A stretch of 64,000 nt of DNA, from the NCBI RefSeq assembly GCF_041080675.1, contig NZ_CP163520.1, positions 5,766,001-5,830,000 of the forward strand. Reading direction: 5' to 3'. Both the position numbers and the translations under genes were made by a program. The first letter of the stretch is position 1, and each line of letters begins with the position of its first letter. The notes beneath the pieces were generated by a model. It did no database searches, was not told where the DNA came from, and worked only from the letters and a program-made list of their open reading frames with translations. This stretch comes from Streptomyces sp. cg36 (GTDB taxonomy: Bacteria > Actinomycetota > Actinomycetes > Streptomycetales > Streptomycetaceae). Shown here piece after piece: positions 45,503-54,360 of the stretch.

Positions 45503-46914
45503 GTGAGAGCTGGCAGGGCAGGCGGATCACCGTCGCCGGTCTCGGGGTGAGCGGCGTCAGCGCCGCCCGCGCCCTGACCGGCCTCGGCGCCGTGGTGACG
45601 GTCGTGGACGGCGGCGACTCGGCCGGTCACCGCGAGCGCGCGGCCGAACTGGCGGAGGAAGGTATCTCCGTCCGCCTCGGCGACGCGGTGACGCTTCCCG
45701 AGGGGACCGACCTGGTCGTCACCTCGCCCGGCTGGAAGCCCGGCTCCCCGCTGTTCGAGGCCGCCGCGCAGGCGGGCGTCGACGTGGTCGGCGACGTCGA
45801 GATCGCCTGGCGGCTGCGCGGCCCGGACGCCGCCCCCTGGCTGGCGATCACCGGCACCAACGGCAAGACCACCACCACGCAGATGCTCGCGTCGATCCTG
45901 CGCGCGGCGGGCCTGCGCACCGCCGCCGTCGGCAACATCGGCACGCCGATCGTCGACGTGGTGCTCGGCGAGGAGACGTACGACGTCCTCGCGGTGGAGC
46001 TCTCCAGCTACCAGCTGCACTGGGCGCCCTCGCTGCGCGCCCACTCGGCCGCCGTCCTCAACCTGGCCCCGGACCACCTCGACTGGCACGGCTCCATGGA
46101 GGCGTACGCCGCCGACAAGGGCCGCGTCTACGAGGGCAACACGGTGGCCTGCGTCTACAACGCGGCCGACCCGGCCACCGAGGACCTGGTGCGCGAGGCG
46201 GACGTCGAGGAGGGCTGCCGGGCCATCGGCTTCACCCTCGGCACGCCCGGCCCCTCCCAGCTCGGCGTCGTGGACGGCATCCTGGTCGACCGCGCCTTCG
46301 TCGCCAACCGGCAGAAGAACGCCCAGGAACTGGCCGAGGTCGCCGACGTCAACCCGCCGGCCCCGCACAACATCGCCAACGCCCTCGCGGCGGCGGCCCT
46401 GGCCCGCGCCTTCGGCGTCGAGCCCCGGGCGGTGCGCGAGGGGCTGCGGGCGTTCCGGCCCGACGCCCACCGGATCGCCCACGTCGCCGACGTGGACGCG
46501 GTGGCGTACGTGGACGACTCCAAGGCGACCAACACCCATGCCGCCGAGGCGTCGCTGGCCGCCTACGAGCCGATCGTCTGGATCGCCGGGGGACTCGCCA
46601 AGGGCGCCTCCTTCGACGAGCTGGTCCAGCGGTCCGCGAAGCGGCTGCGCGGGGCCGTCCTGATCGGCGCCGAGCGCCACCTGATCGCCGAAGCGCTGGC
46701 GCGACACGCCCCCGAGGTACCGGTGGTCGACGTCGACCGGACCGACACTGGGGCGATGTCGGCGGCGGTCCGCGCGGCGGCCGGGCTCGCCGAGCCCGGG
46801 GACACGGTCCTGCTGGCCCCGGCCTGCGCCTCGATGGACATGTTCACCAACTACAACGAGCGCGGCGAGGCGTTCGCGGAAGCGGTCCGCGAACTCGCCG
46901 CCGAGCGCGCCTAG
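45499..46914 (+). CDS. murD: UDP-N-acetylmuramoyl-L-alanine--D-glutamate ligase
   Basis: 471 residues from GTG 45499, which overlaps the mraY stop; ATG 45484 in frame would add five residues. N-terminal Rossmann motif [20 protein letters not shown] loop [24 protein letters not shown] and [10 protein letters not shown] identify MurD. It adds D-Glu to UDP-MurNAc-L-Ala. Confidence 0.96.
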   Translation: MSESWQGRRITVAGLGVSGVSAARALTGLGAVVTVVDGGDSAGHRERAAELAEEGISVRLGDAVTLPEGTDLVVTSPGWKPGSPLFEAAAQAGVDVVGDVEIAWRLRGPDAAPWLAITGTNGKTTTTQMLASILRAAGLRTAAVGNIGTPIVDVVLGEETYDVLAVELSSYQLHWAPSLRAHSAAVLNLAPDHLDWHGSMEAYAADKGRVYEGNTVACVYNAADPATEDLVREADVEEGCRAIGFTLGTPGPSQLGVVDGILVDRAFVANRQKNAQELAEVADVNPPAPHNIANALAAAALARAFGVEPRAVREGLRAFRPDAHRIAHVADVDAVAYVDDSKATNTHAAEASLAAYEPIVWIAGGLAKGASFDELVQRSAKRLRGAVLIGAERHLIAEALARHAPEVPVVDVDRTDTGAMSAAVRAAAGLAEPGDTVLLAPACASMDMFTNYNERGEAFAEAVRELAAERA

Positions 46915-46974
46915 CCGGCCGGGACCCGTCCCGCGGACCGGCGGCGCCGGGCACGACTGGAGGGGACAGCACAC

Positions 46975-48318
46975 ATGCCGGCCGAAGCGACCCCGCCCGG
47001 ACTCGTCCTGCGCGGCCGTGCCGCCGGGTCCGTCCGCCGCCCCGCCGTCCGGCGCGGCGGCACCGGTGCTCCCGCCTCGCGCGGCGGCGGCCCGCGCCGT
47101 ACCTTCGAGCGGGCCCGGCGGGCCTGGGACCGGCCGCTGACCGCGTACTACCTGATCCTCGGCAGCTCGCTGCTGATCACCGTGCTCGGTCTGGTGATGG
47201 TCTACTCGGCCTCGATGATCAAGGCCCTGGAGCTGTCGCTGCCGGCCTCGTACTTCTTCCGCAAGCAGTTCCTGGCCGCGCTGATCGGCGGGGCGCTGAT
47301 GTTCGCGGCCGCCCGGATGCCCGCCAGGCTGCACCGGGCGCTGTCGTACCCGATGCTGGTCGTCACCGTCTTCCTGATGGTCCTGGTGCAGGTCCCGGGG
47401 ATAGGGATGTCGGTCAACGGCAACCAGAACTGGATCTATCTGGGCGGCCCGTTCCAGCTCCAGCCCAGTGAGTTCGGCAAGCTGGCGCTGATCCTGTGGG
47501 GCGCGGACCTGCTCGCCCGCAAGCAGGACAAACGGTTGCTCACCCAGTGGAAGCACATGCTGGTGCCGCTGGTCCCGGTGGCCTTCCTGCTGCTCGGGCT
47601 GATCATGCTCGGCGGTGACATGGGGACCGCGATCATCCTCTCCGCGATCCTCTTCGGCCTGCTCTGGCTGGCGGGAGCGCCCACCCGGCTCTTCGGGGGC
47701 GTCCTCGCGGTCGCCGCGACCATCGCGGTGCTCTTCATCAAGACCAGCCCCAACCGGATGGGCCGGCTCGCCTGCATCGGGGCCACCGACCCCGGACCCC
47801 AGGACCAGTGCTGGCAGGCCGTGCACGGCATCTACGCCCTCGCCTCGGGCGGATGGTTCGGTTCCGGGCTGGGCGCGAGTGTGGAAAAATGGGGTCAACT
47901 CCCCGAACCGCACACCGACTTCATCTTCGCGATCACCGGTGAGGAACTGGGTCTGGCGGGCACACTGTCGGTGCTCGCCCTGTTCGCGGCTCTAGGCTAT
48001 GCGGGTATCCGCGTGGCCGGACGCACGGAGGACCCCTTCGTGAGGTACGCCGCGGGAGGTGTGACCACCTGGATCGTGGCCCAGGCCGTGATCAACGTCG
48101 GTGCGGTGCTCGGCCTGCTGCCGATCGCCGGTGTCCCGCTCCCGCTGTTCTCCTACGGTGGGTCCGCCCTGCTGCCGACCATGTTCGCCGTGGGGCTGCT
48201 GATCGCGTTCGCGCGGGACGACCCCGCGGCGCGGGCGGCGCTGGCCATGCGGCAGCCTCGGGTGAGTTGGAAGTCGATGAGACGGCGCGTCAAGAAGCGT
48301 CCGTCCGGAGAGCGGTGA
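46975..48318 (+). CDS. ftsW: Lipid II polymerase FtsW (SEDS family)
   Basis: 447 residues, about ten membrane helices after a basic 60-residue N-terminus. SEDS landmarks: GIGMSVNGNQNWIYLGG, LQPSEFGKLALI, HTDFIFAITGEELG and the PLPLFSYGGSALLPTM end. FtsW polymerises septal glycan with FtsI. A 60-bp gap and GGAGGGG before the ATG give it its own ribosome-binding site. Confidence 0.95.
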   Translation: MPAEATPPGLVLRGRAAGSVRRPAVRRGGTGAPASRGGGPRRTFERARRAWDRPLTAYYLILGSSLLITVLGLVMVYSASMIKALELSLPASYFFRKQFLAALIGGALMFAAARMPARLHRALSYPMLVVTVFLMVLVQVPGIGMSVNGNQNWIYLGGPFQLQPSEFGKLALILWGADLLARKQDKRLLTQWKHMLVPLVPVAFLLLGLIMLGGDMGTAIILSAILFGLLWLAGAPTRLFGGVLAVAATIAVLFIKTSPNRMGRLACIGATDPGPQDQCWQAVHGIYALASGGWFGSGLGASVEKWGQLPEPHTDFIFAITGEELGLAGTLSVLALFAALGYAGIRVAGRTEDPFVRYAAGGVTTWIVAQAVINVGAVLGLLPIAGVPLPLFSYGGSALLPTMFAVGLLIAFARDDPAARAALAMRQPRVSWKSMRRRVKKRPSGER

Positions 48319-48324
48319 ATTTCG

Positions 48325-49410
48325 GTGCATGTCGTACTCGCCGGTGGGGGGACCGCCGGCCACATCGAGCCCGCGCTCGCCCTCGCGGACGCCCTGCGCA
48401 GGCAGGACCCGACCGTGGGGATCACGGCCCTCGGCACGGAGAAGGGCCTGGAGACGAGGCTGGTCCCCGAGCGGGGCTATGAACTCGCGCTCATCCCGGC
48501 CGTTCCGCTGCCCCGCAGGCCCACCCCCGAGCTGATCACGGTCCCGGGACGGCTGCGCGGCACCATCAAGGCCGCCGAGCAGATCCTGGAGCGCACCAAG
48601 GCGGACTGCGTCGTCGGCTTCGGCGGCTATGTGGCGCTGCCCGGCTATCTGGCCGCCAAGCGGCTCGGGGTGCCGATCGTCGTCCACGAGGCCAACGCCC
48701 GCCCCGGGCTGGCCAACAAGATCGGCTCGCGGTACGCGGCCGGGGTCGCCGTCGCCACGCCCGACAGCAAGCTCCGCAACTCCCGCTACATCGGCATCCC
48801 GCTGCGGCACTCCATCGCCACCCTCGACCGCGCCCGGGTCCGCCCCGAGGCGCGCGCCGCGTTCGGCCTGGACCCCAACCTGCCCACGCTGCTGGTCTCC
48901 GGCGGCTCGCAGGGCGCGCGCCGGCTCAACGAGGTGATCCAGCAGGTCGCTCCGGTGCTCCAGCGCTCCGGGATCCAGATCCTGCACGCGGTCGGCCCGA
49001 AGAACGAAGTGCCGCGCGTCGACAACATGCCCGGAATGCCGCCGTACATCCCGGTACCGTACGTGGACCGGATGGACCTCGCGTACGCCGCGGCCGACAT
49101 GATGCTCTGCCGCGCGGGCGCGATGACCGTCGCCGAGCTCTCCGCCGTCGGGCTGCCCGCCGCCTACGTCCCGCTGCCGATCGGCAACGGCGAACAGCGG
49201 CTCAACGCCCAGCCGGTGGTCAAGGCGGGCGGCGGTCTGCTGGTCGACGACGCCGAGCTCACCCCCGCGTGGGTGCAGGACCAGGTCCTGCCCGTGCTCG
49301 CCGACCCGCACCGGCTGTACGAGATGTCCCGCGCCGCCGCCGAGTTCGGCCGCCGGGACGCCGACGACCTGCTCGTCGGCATGGTGTACGAGGCGATCGC
49401 CGCGCGCTGA
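48325..49410 (+). CDS. murG: Lipid II synthase MurG
   Basis: 361 residues. N-terminal GGGTAGHIEPALALAD loop, VGFGGYVALPGYLAA, PIVVHEANARPGLANK, LLVSGGSQGARRLNE and MLCRAGAMTVAELSAVGLP, the membrane-associated GT-B glycosyltransferase signature. Adds GlcNAc to lipid I. GTG 48325 begins 6 bp after ftsW. Confidence 0.97.
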   Translation: MHVVLAGGGTAGHIEPALALADALRRQDPTVGITALGTEKGLETRLVPERGYELALIPAVPLPRRPTPELITVPGRLRGTIKAAEQILERTKADCVVGFGGYVALPGYLAAKRLGVPIVVHEANARPGLANKIGSRYAAGVAVATPDSKLRNSRYIGIPLRHSIATLDRARVRPEARAAFGLDPNLPTLLVSGGSQGARRLNEVIQQVAPVLQRSGIQILHAVGPKNEVPRVDNMPGMPPYIPVPYVDRMDLAYAAADMMLCRAGAMTVAELSAVGLPAAYVPLPIGNGEQRLNAQPVVKAGGGLLVDDAELTPAWVQDQVLPVLADPHRLYEMSRAAAEFGRRDADDLLVGMVYEAIAAR

Positions 49411-49434
49411 CGGAGCGGCAGAAGGCAGGGGACC

Positions 49435-50214
49435 GTGGCCGGACAGGCGACCGCTCGACGCGGAGCACAGGCGAACAAGTCCGGCCCGTCCGGCCCCCGC
49501 CGGCTGCGGCTGCCCGCCCGGCGCCGCCTGGTGCTGGTCCTGGCCGCGGCGGCGCTGCTGGCCGGGGCGCTGGTCTGGGTGCTGTACGGGTCGACCTGGC
49601 TGCGGGTCGAGCGGGTGCGCACCACCGGCACCGAGGTGCTCACCCCCGCCGAGGTCGAGGCGGTGGCGGCCGTTCCGGTCGGCTCGCCGCTGGTCTCGGT
49701 GGACACGGGGGCCATCGAGGCGCGGCTGCTGAAGAAGCTGCCGCGGATCGACTCGGTGGAGGTCTCCCGCTCCTGGCCGCACGGCATCACCCTCGAAGTC
49801 ACCGAGCGCAAGCCGGTGCTTCTGCTGAAAAAGGGTGCGAAGTTCGTCGAAGTGGACGCCGGGGGTGTGCGGTTCGCCACGGTCGCCAAGGCGCCCGCCC
49901 GGGTCCCCCTGCTCGAACTGAATCCGGACAACTCGCCGAGTCTACGCCGATTTCCGGCCGAAACCCTGCTGCGCGAGGCGGTCCGGGTGGCGGGGGGTCT
50001 GCCGGCCCCGGTGGCCAGGGACACCCGCCTCGTCCGGGTCACTTCCTTCGACGCGGTCTCCCTGGAGTTGAGCCGCGGGCGTACCGTCCTGTGGGGGAGC
50101 GACGAGGACGGCGAGCTGAAGGCCCGTACGCTGGTCGCCCTCATGAAAGCGGCACCCAGGGCGCGGTACTTCGACGTGAGCGCCCCCACCGCCCCTGCGG
50201 CATCGGGGAGTTGA
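49435..50214 (+). CDS. ftsQ: Division protein FtsQ
   Basis: 259 residues. Basic cytoplasmic N-terminus, one membrane helix (LVLVLAAAALLAGALVWVLY, about 33-52), a POTRA domain starting at WLRVERVRTTGTEVLT, and a beta domain. With FtsL and FtsB it forms the divisome activation complex. AGGGGA precedes the GTG. Followed by the ftsZ promoter region. Confidence 0.93.
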   Translation: MAGQATARRGAQANKSGPSGPRRLRLPARRRLVLVLAAAALLAGALVWVLYGSTWLRVERVRTTGTEVLTPAEVEAVAAVPVGSPLVSVDTGAIEARLLKKLPRIDSVEVSRSWPHGITLEVTERKPVLLLKKGAKFVEVDAGGVRFATVAKAPARVPLLELNPDNSPSLRRFPAETLLREAVRVAGGLPAPVARDTRLVRVTSFDAVSLELSRGRTVLWGSDEDGELKARTLVALMKAAPRARYFDVSAPTAPAASGS

Positions 50215-50359
50215 CGCACATATGCGCTGGCCAGCACCCTGGTTGGTCATCGCTACGGGTGATCACATAGGGTGAAAAGAAAAACGGGAGGTTCGGCGTG
50301 TTCGTTGAACGTGCGCCACTTGTCGACTTAGTGTCCTGTTCGGAAGAGTCCAGGGAACA

Positions 50360-50364
50360 GACAC
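50360..50364 (+). promoter_or_regulatory. Candidate WhiA site upstream of ftsZ
   Basis: GACAC, the core WhiA motif, lies 127 bp before the ftsZ GTG. ftsZ is known to be a direct WhiA target in Streptomyces sporulation. A 5-bp motif is weak evidence by itself; position raises the likelihood. Confidence 0.55.
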
Positions 50365-50370
50365 ATTGGT

Positions 50371-50395
50371 AACCCTAAACTTCAACGTTAGGGTT
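50371..50395. promoter_or_regulatory. Inverted repeat in the ftsZ promoter region
   Basis: AACCCTAA and TTAGGGTT separated by 9 bases form a perfect palindrome 96 bp before the ftsZ GTG, 6 bp from the WhiA-like GACAC. In an otherwise GC-rich genome this AT-rich palindrome stands out and is likely a protein-binding site or part of a developmental promoter. Confidence 0.6.
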
Positions 50396-50490
50396 CGGGT
50401 CGGCGTTCGGACCGCCCCACATCGGCATTCGTCGTCGCCGCGCGGCAAGCGCACGTGACGACCCGTAATTCGAGGCGAGAGGCCTTCGAC

Positions 50491-51684
50491 GTGGCAGCAC
50501 CGCAGAACTACCTCGCAGTCATCAAGGTCATCGGTGTCGGCGGCGGTGGTGTCAATGCCATCAACCGGATGATCGAGGTCGGCCTCAAGGGCGTCGAGTT
50601 CATCGCCATCAACACCGACGCGCAGGCGCTGTTGATGAGCGACGCCGACGTCAAGCTCGACGTCGGCCGCGAACTCACCCGGGGCCTCGGCGCCGGCGCC
50701 AACCCGGCCGTCGGCCGCAAGGCGGCAGAGGACCACCGCGAGGAGATCGAGGAGGTCCTCAAGGGGGCCGACATGGTCTTCGTCACCGCCGGCGAGGGCG
50801 GCGGCACCGGCACCGGCGGCGCACCCGTCGTCGCCAACATCGCGCGCTCGCTCGGCGCCCTGACGATCGGCGTGGTCACCCGGCCGTTCACCTTCGAGGG
50901 CCGCCGTCGCGCCAACCAGGCGGAGGACGGCATCGCCGAGCTCCGCGAAGAGGTCGACACCCTCATCGTCATCCCCAACGACCGCCTGCTGTCCATCTCG
51001 GACCGCCAGGTCTCGGTGCTCGACGCGTTCAAGTCGGCCGACCAGGTGCTGCTCTCGGGCGTCCAGGGCATCACCGACCTGATCACCACCCCCGGTCTGA
51101 TCAACCTCGACTTCGCCGACGTCAAGTCGGTCATGTCCGAGGCCGGTTCGGCGCTCATGGGCATCGGCTCGGCGCGCGGCGACGACCGCGCGGTGGCCGC
51201 CGCGGAGATGGCGATCTCCTCGCCGCTCCTGGAGGCGTCCATCGACGGCGCCCGCGGTGTGCTGCTCTCCATCTCCGGCGGCTCCGACCTCGGTCTCTTC
51301 GAGATCAACGAGGCGGCCCAGCTGGTCAGCGAGGCCGCCCACCCCGAGGCCAACATCATCTTCGGCGCGGTCATCGACGACGCGCTGGGCGACGAGGTGC
51401 GGGTCACGGTCATCGCGGCCGGGTTCGACGGCGGACAGCCGCCGGCCCGCCGGGACAACGTGCTGGGCTCCACCGCCGCCAAGCGCGAGGAGCCCGCGCC
51501 GGTCCGCGCGGCCGAGCGCCCGCTGGGCGGACTCGGCACCGTGGCCCCGCGCGAGGAGACCCCGGCCCCGGCCCCGGTCGAGACCGCCCCGGTCGGCGAG
51601 CCGGGCCCGGCGCCGGTGCCGACGGCCCGTCCGTACCAGGACAGCCAGGCCGAAGAGCTGGATGTCCCGGACTTCTTGAAGTGA
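50491..51684 (+). CDS. ftsZ: Cell division GTPase FtsZ
   Basis: 397 residues from GTG 50491, with GAGAGG upstream; a longer frame from 50455 is rejected. Tubulin fold with GTP loop GGGTGTGG at 103-110, T7 loop [11 protein letters not shown], a variable Pro/Ala-rich linker and the C-terminal conserved peptide DVPDFLK that binds SepF and other partners. Forms Z rings in vegetative cross-walls and sporulation ladders. The stop overlaps ylmD (GTGA). Confidence 0.98.
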   Translation: MAAPQNYLAVIKVIGVGGGGVNAINRMIEVGLKGVEFIAINTDAQALLMSDADVKLDVGRELTRGLGAGANPAVGRKAAEDHREEIEEVLKGADMVFVTAGEGGGTGTGGAPVVANIARSLGALTIGVVTRPFTFEGRRRANQAEDGIAELREEVDTLIVIPNDRLLSISDRQVSVLDAFKSADQVLLSGVQGITDLITTPGLINLDFADVKSVMSEAGSALMGIGSARGDDRAVAAAEMAISSPLLEASIDGARGVLLSISGGSDLGLFEINEAAQLVSEAAHPEANIIFGAVIDDALGDEVRVTVIAAGFDGGQPPARRDNVLGSTAAKREEPAPVRAAERPLGGLGTVAPREETPAPAPVETAPVGEPGPAPVPTARPYQDSQAEELDVPDFLK

Positions 51685-52463
51685 TAGGGCGGCACGCCCT
51701 CGTGAGCGGCGCGCACTTCGCCTTCACCGACCGGTGGGGCGGGGTGAGCGCCGCTCCGTACGAGGAGCTCAACCTCGGCGGCGCGGTCGGCGACGACCCC
51801 GCCGCCGTCCGGGCCAACCGGGCACTGGCCGCCGGGGCGCTGGGGCTCGACCCCGCCGCGGTGGTCTGGATGAACCAGGTGCACGGGCGGGACGTGGCCG
51901 TGGTGGACGGGCCCTGGGGTCCGGGCGCCGAGGTCCCCGCCGTGGACGCGGTGGTGACGGCCCGTCGGGGTCTCGCCCTCGCGGTCCTCACCGCCGACTG
52001 CACCCCCGTCCTGCTGGCCGACCCGGTGGCCCAGGTGGTGGCCGCCGCGCACGCGGGCCGGCCCGGGATGGTCGCGGGCGTGGTGCCCGCGGCGGTGCGG
52101 GCGATGGTCTCGCTCGGCGCCGAGCCGTCCCGGATCGTCGCCCGGACCGGGCCCGCCGTCTGCGGCAAGTGCTACGAGGTGCCGGCGGCGATGCGCGACG
52201 AGGTCGCCGCGGTCGAGCCGGCCGCCCGGGCCGAGACCGGCTGGGGGACCCCGGCGGTCGACGTGACCGCCGGAGTGCACGCGCAGCTGGCGGCGCTCGG
52301 AGTGACGGACCGGCAGGCGTCCGGGGTGTGCACGCTGGAATCGGCCGACCACTTCTCGTACCGCCGCGACCGCACCACCGGACGGCTCGCCGGATACGTC
52401 TGGCTCGACGCCCCGGCCGCCGGGGGAGCCGAGGGAGAGGGAAGCGGACATGACGGACCGTAG
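51681..52463 (+). CDS. ylmD: YlmD/YfiH-family laccase-domain protein
   Basis: 260 residues. Motifs [35 protein letters not shown] and CGKCYEVP hold the His and Cys residues of the metal site in this family, shown in relatives to act as purine nucleoside phosphorylase or as peptidoglycan-editing factor PgeF. Overlaps ftsZ at its start and ylmE at its end. Confidence 0.92.
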   Translation: MIGRHALVSGAHFAFTDRWGGVSAAPYEELNLGGAVGDDPAAVRANRALAAGALGLDPAAVVWMNQVHGRDVAVVDGPWGPGAEVPAVDAVVTARRGLALAVLTADCTPVLLADPVAQVVAAAHAGRPGMVAGVVPAAVRAMVSLGAEPSRIVARTGPAVCGKCYEVPAAMRDEVAAVEPAARAETGWGTPAVDVTAGVHAQLAALGVTDRQASGVCTLESADHFSYRRDRTTGRLAGYVWLDAPAAGGAEGEGSGHDGP

Positions 52464-53172
52464 GCAAGAACTCGCCGCGAACCTGGCACAGGTGGAGGAA
52501 CGTATCTCCGCAGCCTGTGCCGCCGCCGGGCGCAAGCGGGACGACGTGACCCTCGTCGTGGTCACCAAGACCTACCCGGCGAGCGACGTGCGGATCCTGT
52601 ACGACCTGGGCGTCCGTCAGGTCGCCGAGAACCGCGACCAGGACGCCGGCCCCAAGGCGGCGGCCTGCGCGGACCTGCCCGGTCTGCACTGGCACTTCGT
52701 GGGCCAGCTCCAGACGAACAAGGTCCGTTCCGTGGTGACTTACGCCGATGTGGTGCAGTCCGTGGACCGGGACCGGCTGGTCACCGCGCTCTCCGCCGCC
52801 GCCGTGAAGGCGGAGCGGGAGGTGGGCTGCCTGATCCAGGTCGCGCTCGACGCCCGCGCGGGCGGCCGGGGCGAGCGGGGCGGCGTCGCGCCGGACGGGA
52901 TCGAGGAGTTGGCCGCCCTGGTGGCGGACGCGCCCGGGCTGCGGCTGGACGGTCTGATGACCGTGGCGCCGCTGGTCGGGGAGTACGCGGGCCGGGAACG
53001 GGCCGCGTTCGAGCGGCTGATGGTTTTGTCGACTGACCTGCGCCGGGCCCATCCGGCTGCGAACATGGTGTCAGCAGGGATGAGTGCGGACCTCGATGTG
53101 GCCGTTGCGGCCGGTGCGACACATGTACGCGTCGGTACGGCGGTACTCGGAGTCCGACCCAGGCTCGGGTAA
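52450..53172 (+). CDS. ylmE: YggS-family pyridoxal phosphate-binding protein
   Basis: 240 residues. TIM-barrel PLP protein with the PLP Lys in LVVVTKTYP, then VAENRDQDA, HWHFVGQLQTNKVR and SAGMSADLDVAVAAGATHVRVGTA, the phosphate-binding end. Keeps PLP homeostasis in relatives. The 14-bp overlap with ylmD indicates co-translation. In Streptomyces ylmD and ylmE are dispensable for division or act mildly in sporulation. Confidence 0.92.
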   Translation: MTDRRQELAANLAQVEERISAACAAAGRKRDDVTLVVVTKTYPASDVRILYDLGVRQVAENRDQDAGPKAAACADLPGLHWHFVGQLQTNKVRSVVTYADVVQSVDRDRLVTALSAAAVKAEREVGCLIQVALDARAGGRGERGGVAPDGIEELAALVADAPGLRLDGLMTVAPLVGEYAGRERAAFERLMVLSTDLRRAHPAANMVSAGMSADLDVAVAAGATHVRVGTAVLGVRPRLG

Positions 53173-53332
53173 CGTCGCGAAGCAAGTCGGACCACAGCAG
53201 AAAATATGGTCATTCCCACTTTTCGGTGGGCAGACCGAGTGGATCGTGGGCACTTGGTGACACTGCGGCAATGGGTGGCACTGCGACACATGGCGACAAG
53301 GGCGATCCACCACAGAGCGGAGGAATCGGAGC
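53173..53332. promoter_or_regulatory. sepF upstream region with two WhiA-like motifs
   Basis: 160 bp. GACAC occurs at 53259-53263 and 53285-53289, within the near-repeat GTGACACTGCGGCA and ACTGCGACACATGG. A small hairpin CCCAC-TTTTCG-GTGGG lies at about 53215-53230, and AAAATATGGTCATT at about 53202-53215 is AT-rich. A promoter for sepF-ylmG-divIVA is likely here. Confidence 0.5.
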
Positions 53333-53944
53333 ATGGCCGGCGCGATGCGCAAGATGGCGGTCTACCTCGGTCTCGTGGAGGACGACGGGTACGACGGCCC
53401 GGGGTTCGACCCCGACGACGAGTTCGAACCCGAGCCCGAGCCCGACCGTCGGCGGCACCAGCCCCCGCACCAGGTCGAACGGGACGAACCGGTACGAGCC
53501 GTACAGCCTCCGGCGCAGCGGGAGCCGGTCTCCCACGCGGCCGTCCTGCCCGCGGAATCCGGGCGTCCGGCGCGAATCGCCCCCGTGGCGTCCATCACAC
53601 CTGAACGTCCGAGCCTGGAGAAGAACGCACCGGTGATCATGCCCAAGGTCGTGTCCGAGCGGGAGCCCTACCGCATCACCACGCTGCACCCGCGGACCTA
53701 CAACGAGGCCCGTACCATCGGGGAACACTTCCGCGAGGGCACGCCGGTGATCATGAACCTCACCGAGATGGACGACACCGATGCGAAGCGACTTGTCGAC
53801 TTTGCCGCCGGTCTCGTGTTTGGTTTGCACGGCAGCATTGAACGGGTGACGCAGAAGGTGTTCCTGTTGTCGCCTGCTAACGTCGATGTCACGGCGGAGG
53901 ACAAGGCCCGTATCGCAGAGGGCGGTTTCTTCAACCAGAGCTGA
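53333..53944 (+). CDS. sepF: SepF, Z-ring membrane anchor
   Basis: 203 residues. N-terminal amphipathic helix ([16 protein letters not shown]) for membrane binding, an acidic and Pro-rich linker ([14 protein letters not shown]), and the C-terminal SepF core with [39 protein letters not shown] and [11 protein letters not shown]. SepF tethers FtsZ to the membrane and replaces FtsA, which is missing here. GGAGGA precedes the ATG. Confidence 0.95.
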   Translation: MAGAMRKMAVYLGLVEDDGYDGPGFDPDDEFEPEPEPDRRRHQPPHQVERDEPVRAVQPPAQREPVSHAAVLPAESGRPARIAPVASITPERPSLEKNAPVIMPKVVSEREPYRITTLHPRTYNEARTIGEHFREGTPVIMNLTEMDDTDAKRLVDFAAGLVFGLHGSIERVTQKVFLLSPANVDVTAEDKARIAEGGFFNQS

Positions 53945-54014
53945 GACACGACACCGGGAACGATCCGGCCACGGGGCCGGGGGCATTGAGAGCAAGGGGA
54001 GAGGGAAGCGCGGG

Positions 54015-54305
54015 ATGGGCGTCGCACTGGATGTGGTCTACATCGCGCTGATGTGCTTCCTCATCGTGCTGATCTTCCGGCTCGTCATGGACTACGTATT
54101 GCAGTTCGCACGTTCATGGGAACCCGGCAAGGCGATGGTGGTCGTTCTTGAGGCCACTTACACTGTCACCGATCCACCGCTCAAGCTTCTGCGGCGGTTC
54201 ATCCCGCCGTTGCGTCTCGGGGGCGTGGCACTCGACCTGTCCTTCTTCGTTCTGATGATCATCGTTTACATCCTCATCTCCATCGTCACCAGCGTGGGGA
54301 GATAG
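54015..54305 (+). CDS. ylmG: YggT-family membrane protein (YlmG)
   Basis: 96 residues from ATG 54015, with GAGAGGGAAG upstream. Two membrane helices (VVYIALMCFLIVLIFRLVMDYV and SFFVLMIIVYILISIV, each within limits of the YggT fold) flank the conserved TYTVTDPPLKLLRRFIPPLR. Conserved next to sepF and divIVA in Gram-positives; loss affects Streptomyces sporulation septa mildly. A longer frame from 53886 overlaps sepF and is rejected. Confidence 0.93.
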   Translation: MGVALDVVYIALMCFLIVLIFRLVMDYVLQFARSWEPGKAMVVVLEATYTVTDPPLKLLRRFIPPLRLGGVALDLSFFVLMIIVYILISIVTSVGR

Positions 54306-54360
54306 ATGTGAGCGACACGGTCCTGCCGACTGCCGACGACTACGTAGAGGTGAAGAAGAG

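Noticed and set aside
50371..50395. Telomere or replication-related repeat
   Set aside because: Single palindrome upstream of ftsZ, far from any chromosome-end features; a regulatory site is more likely.
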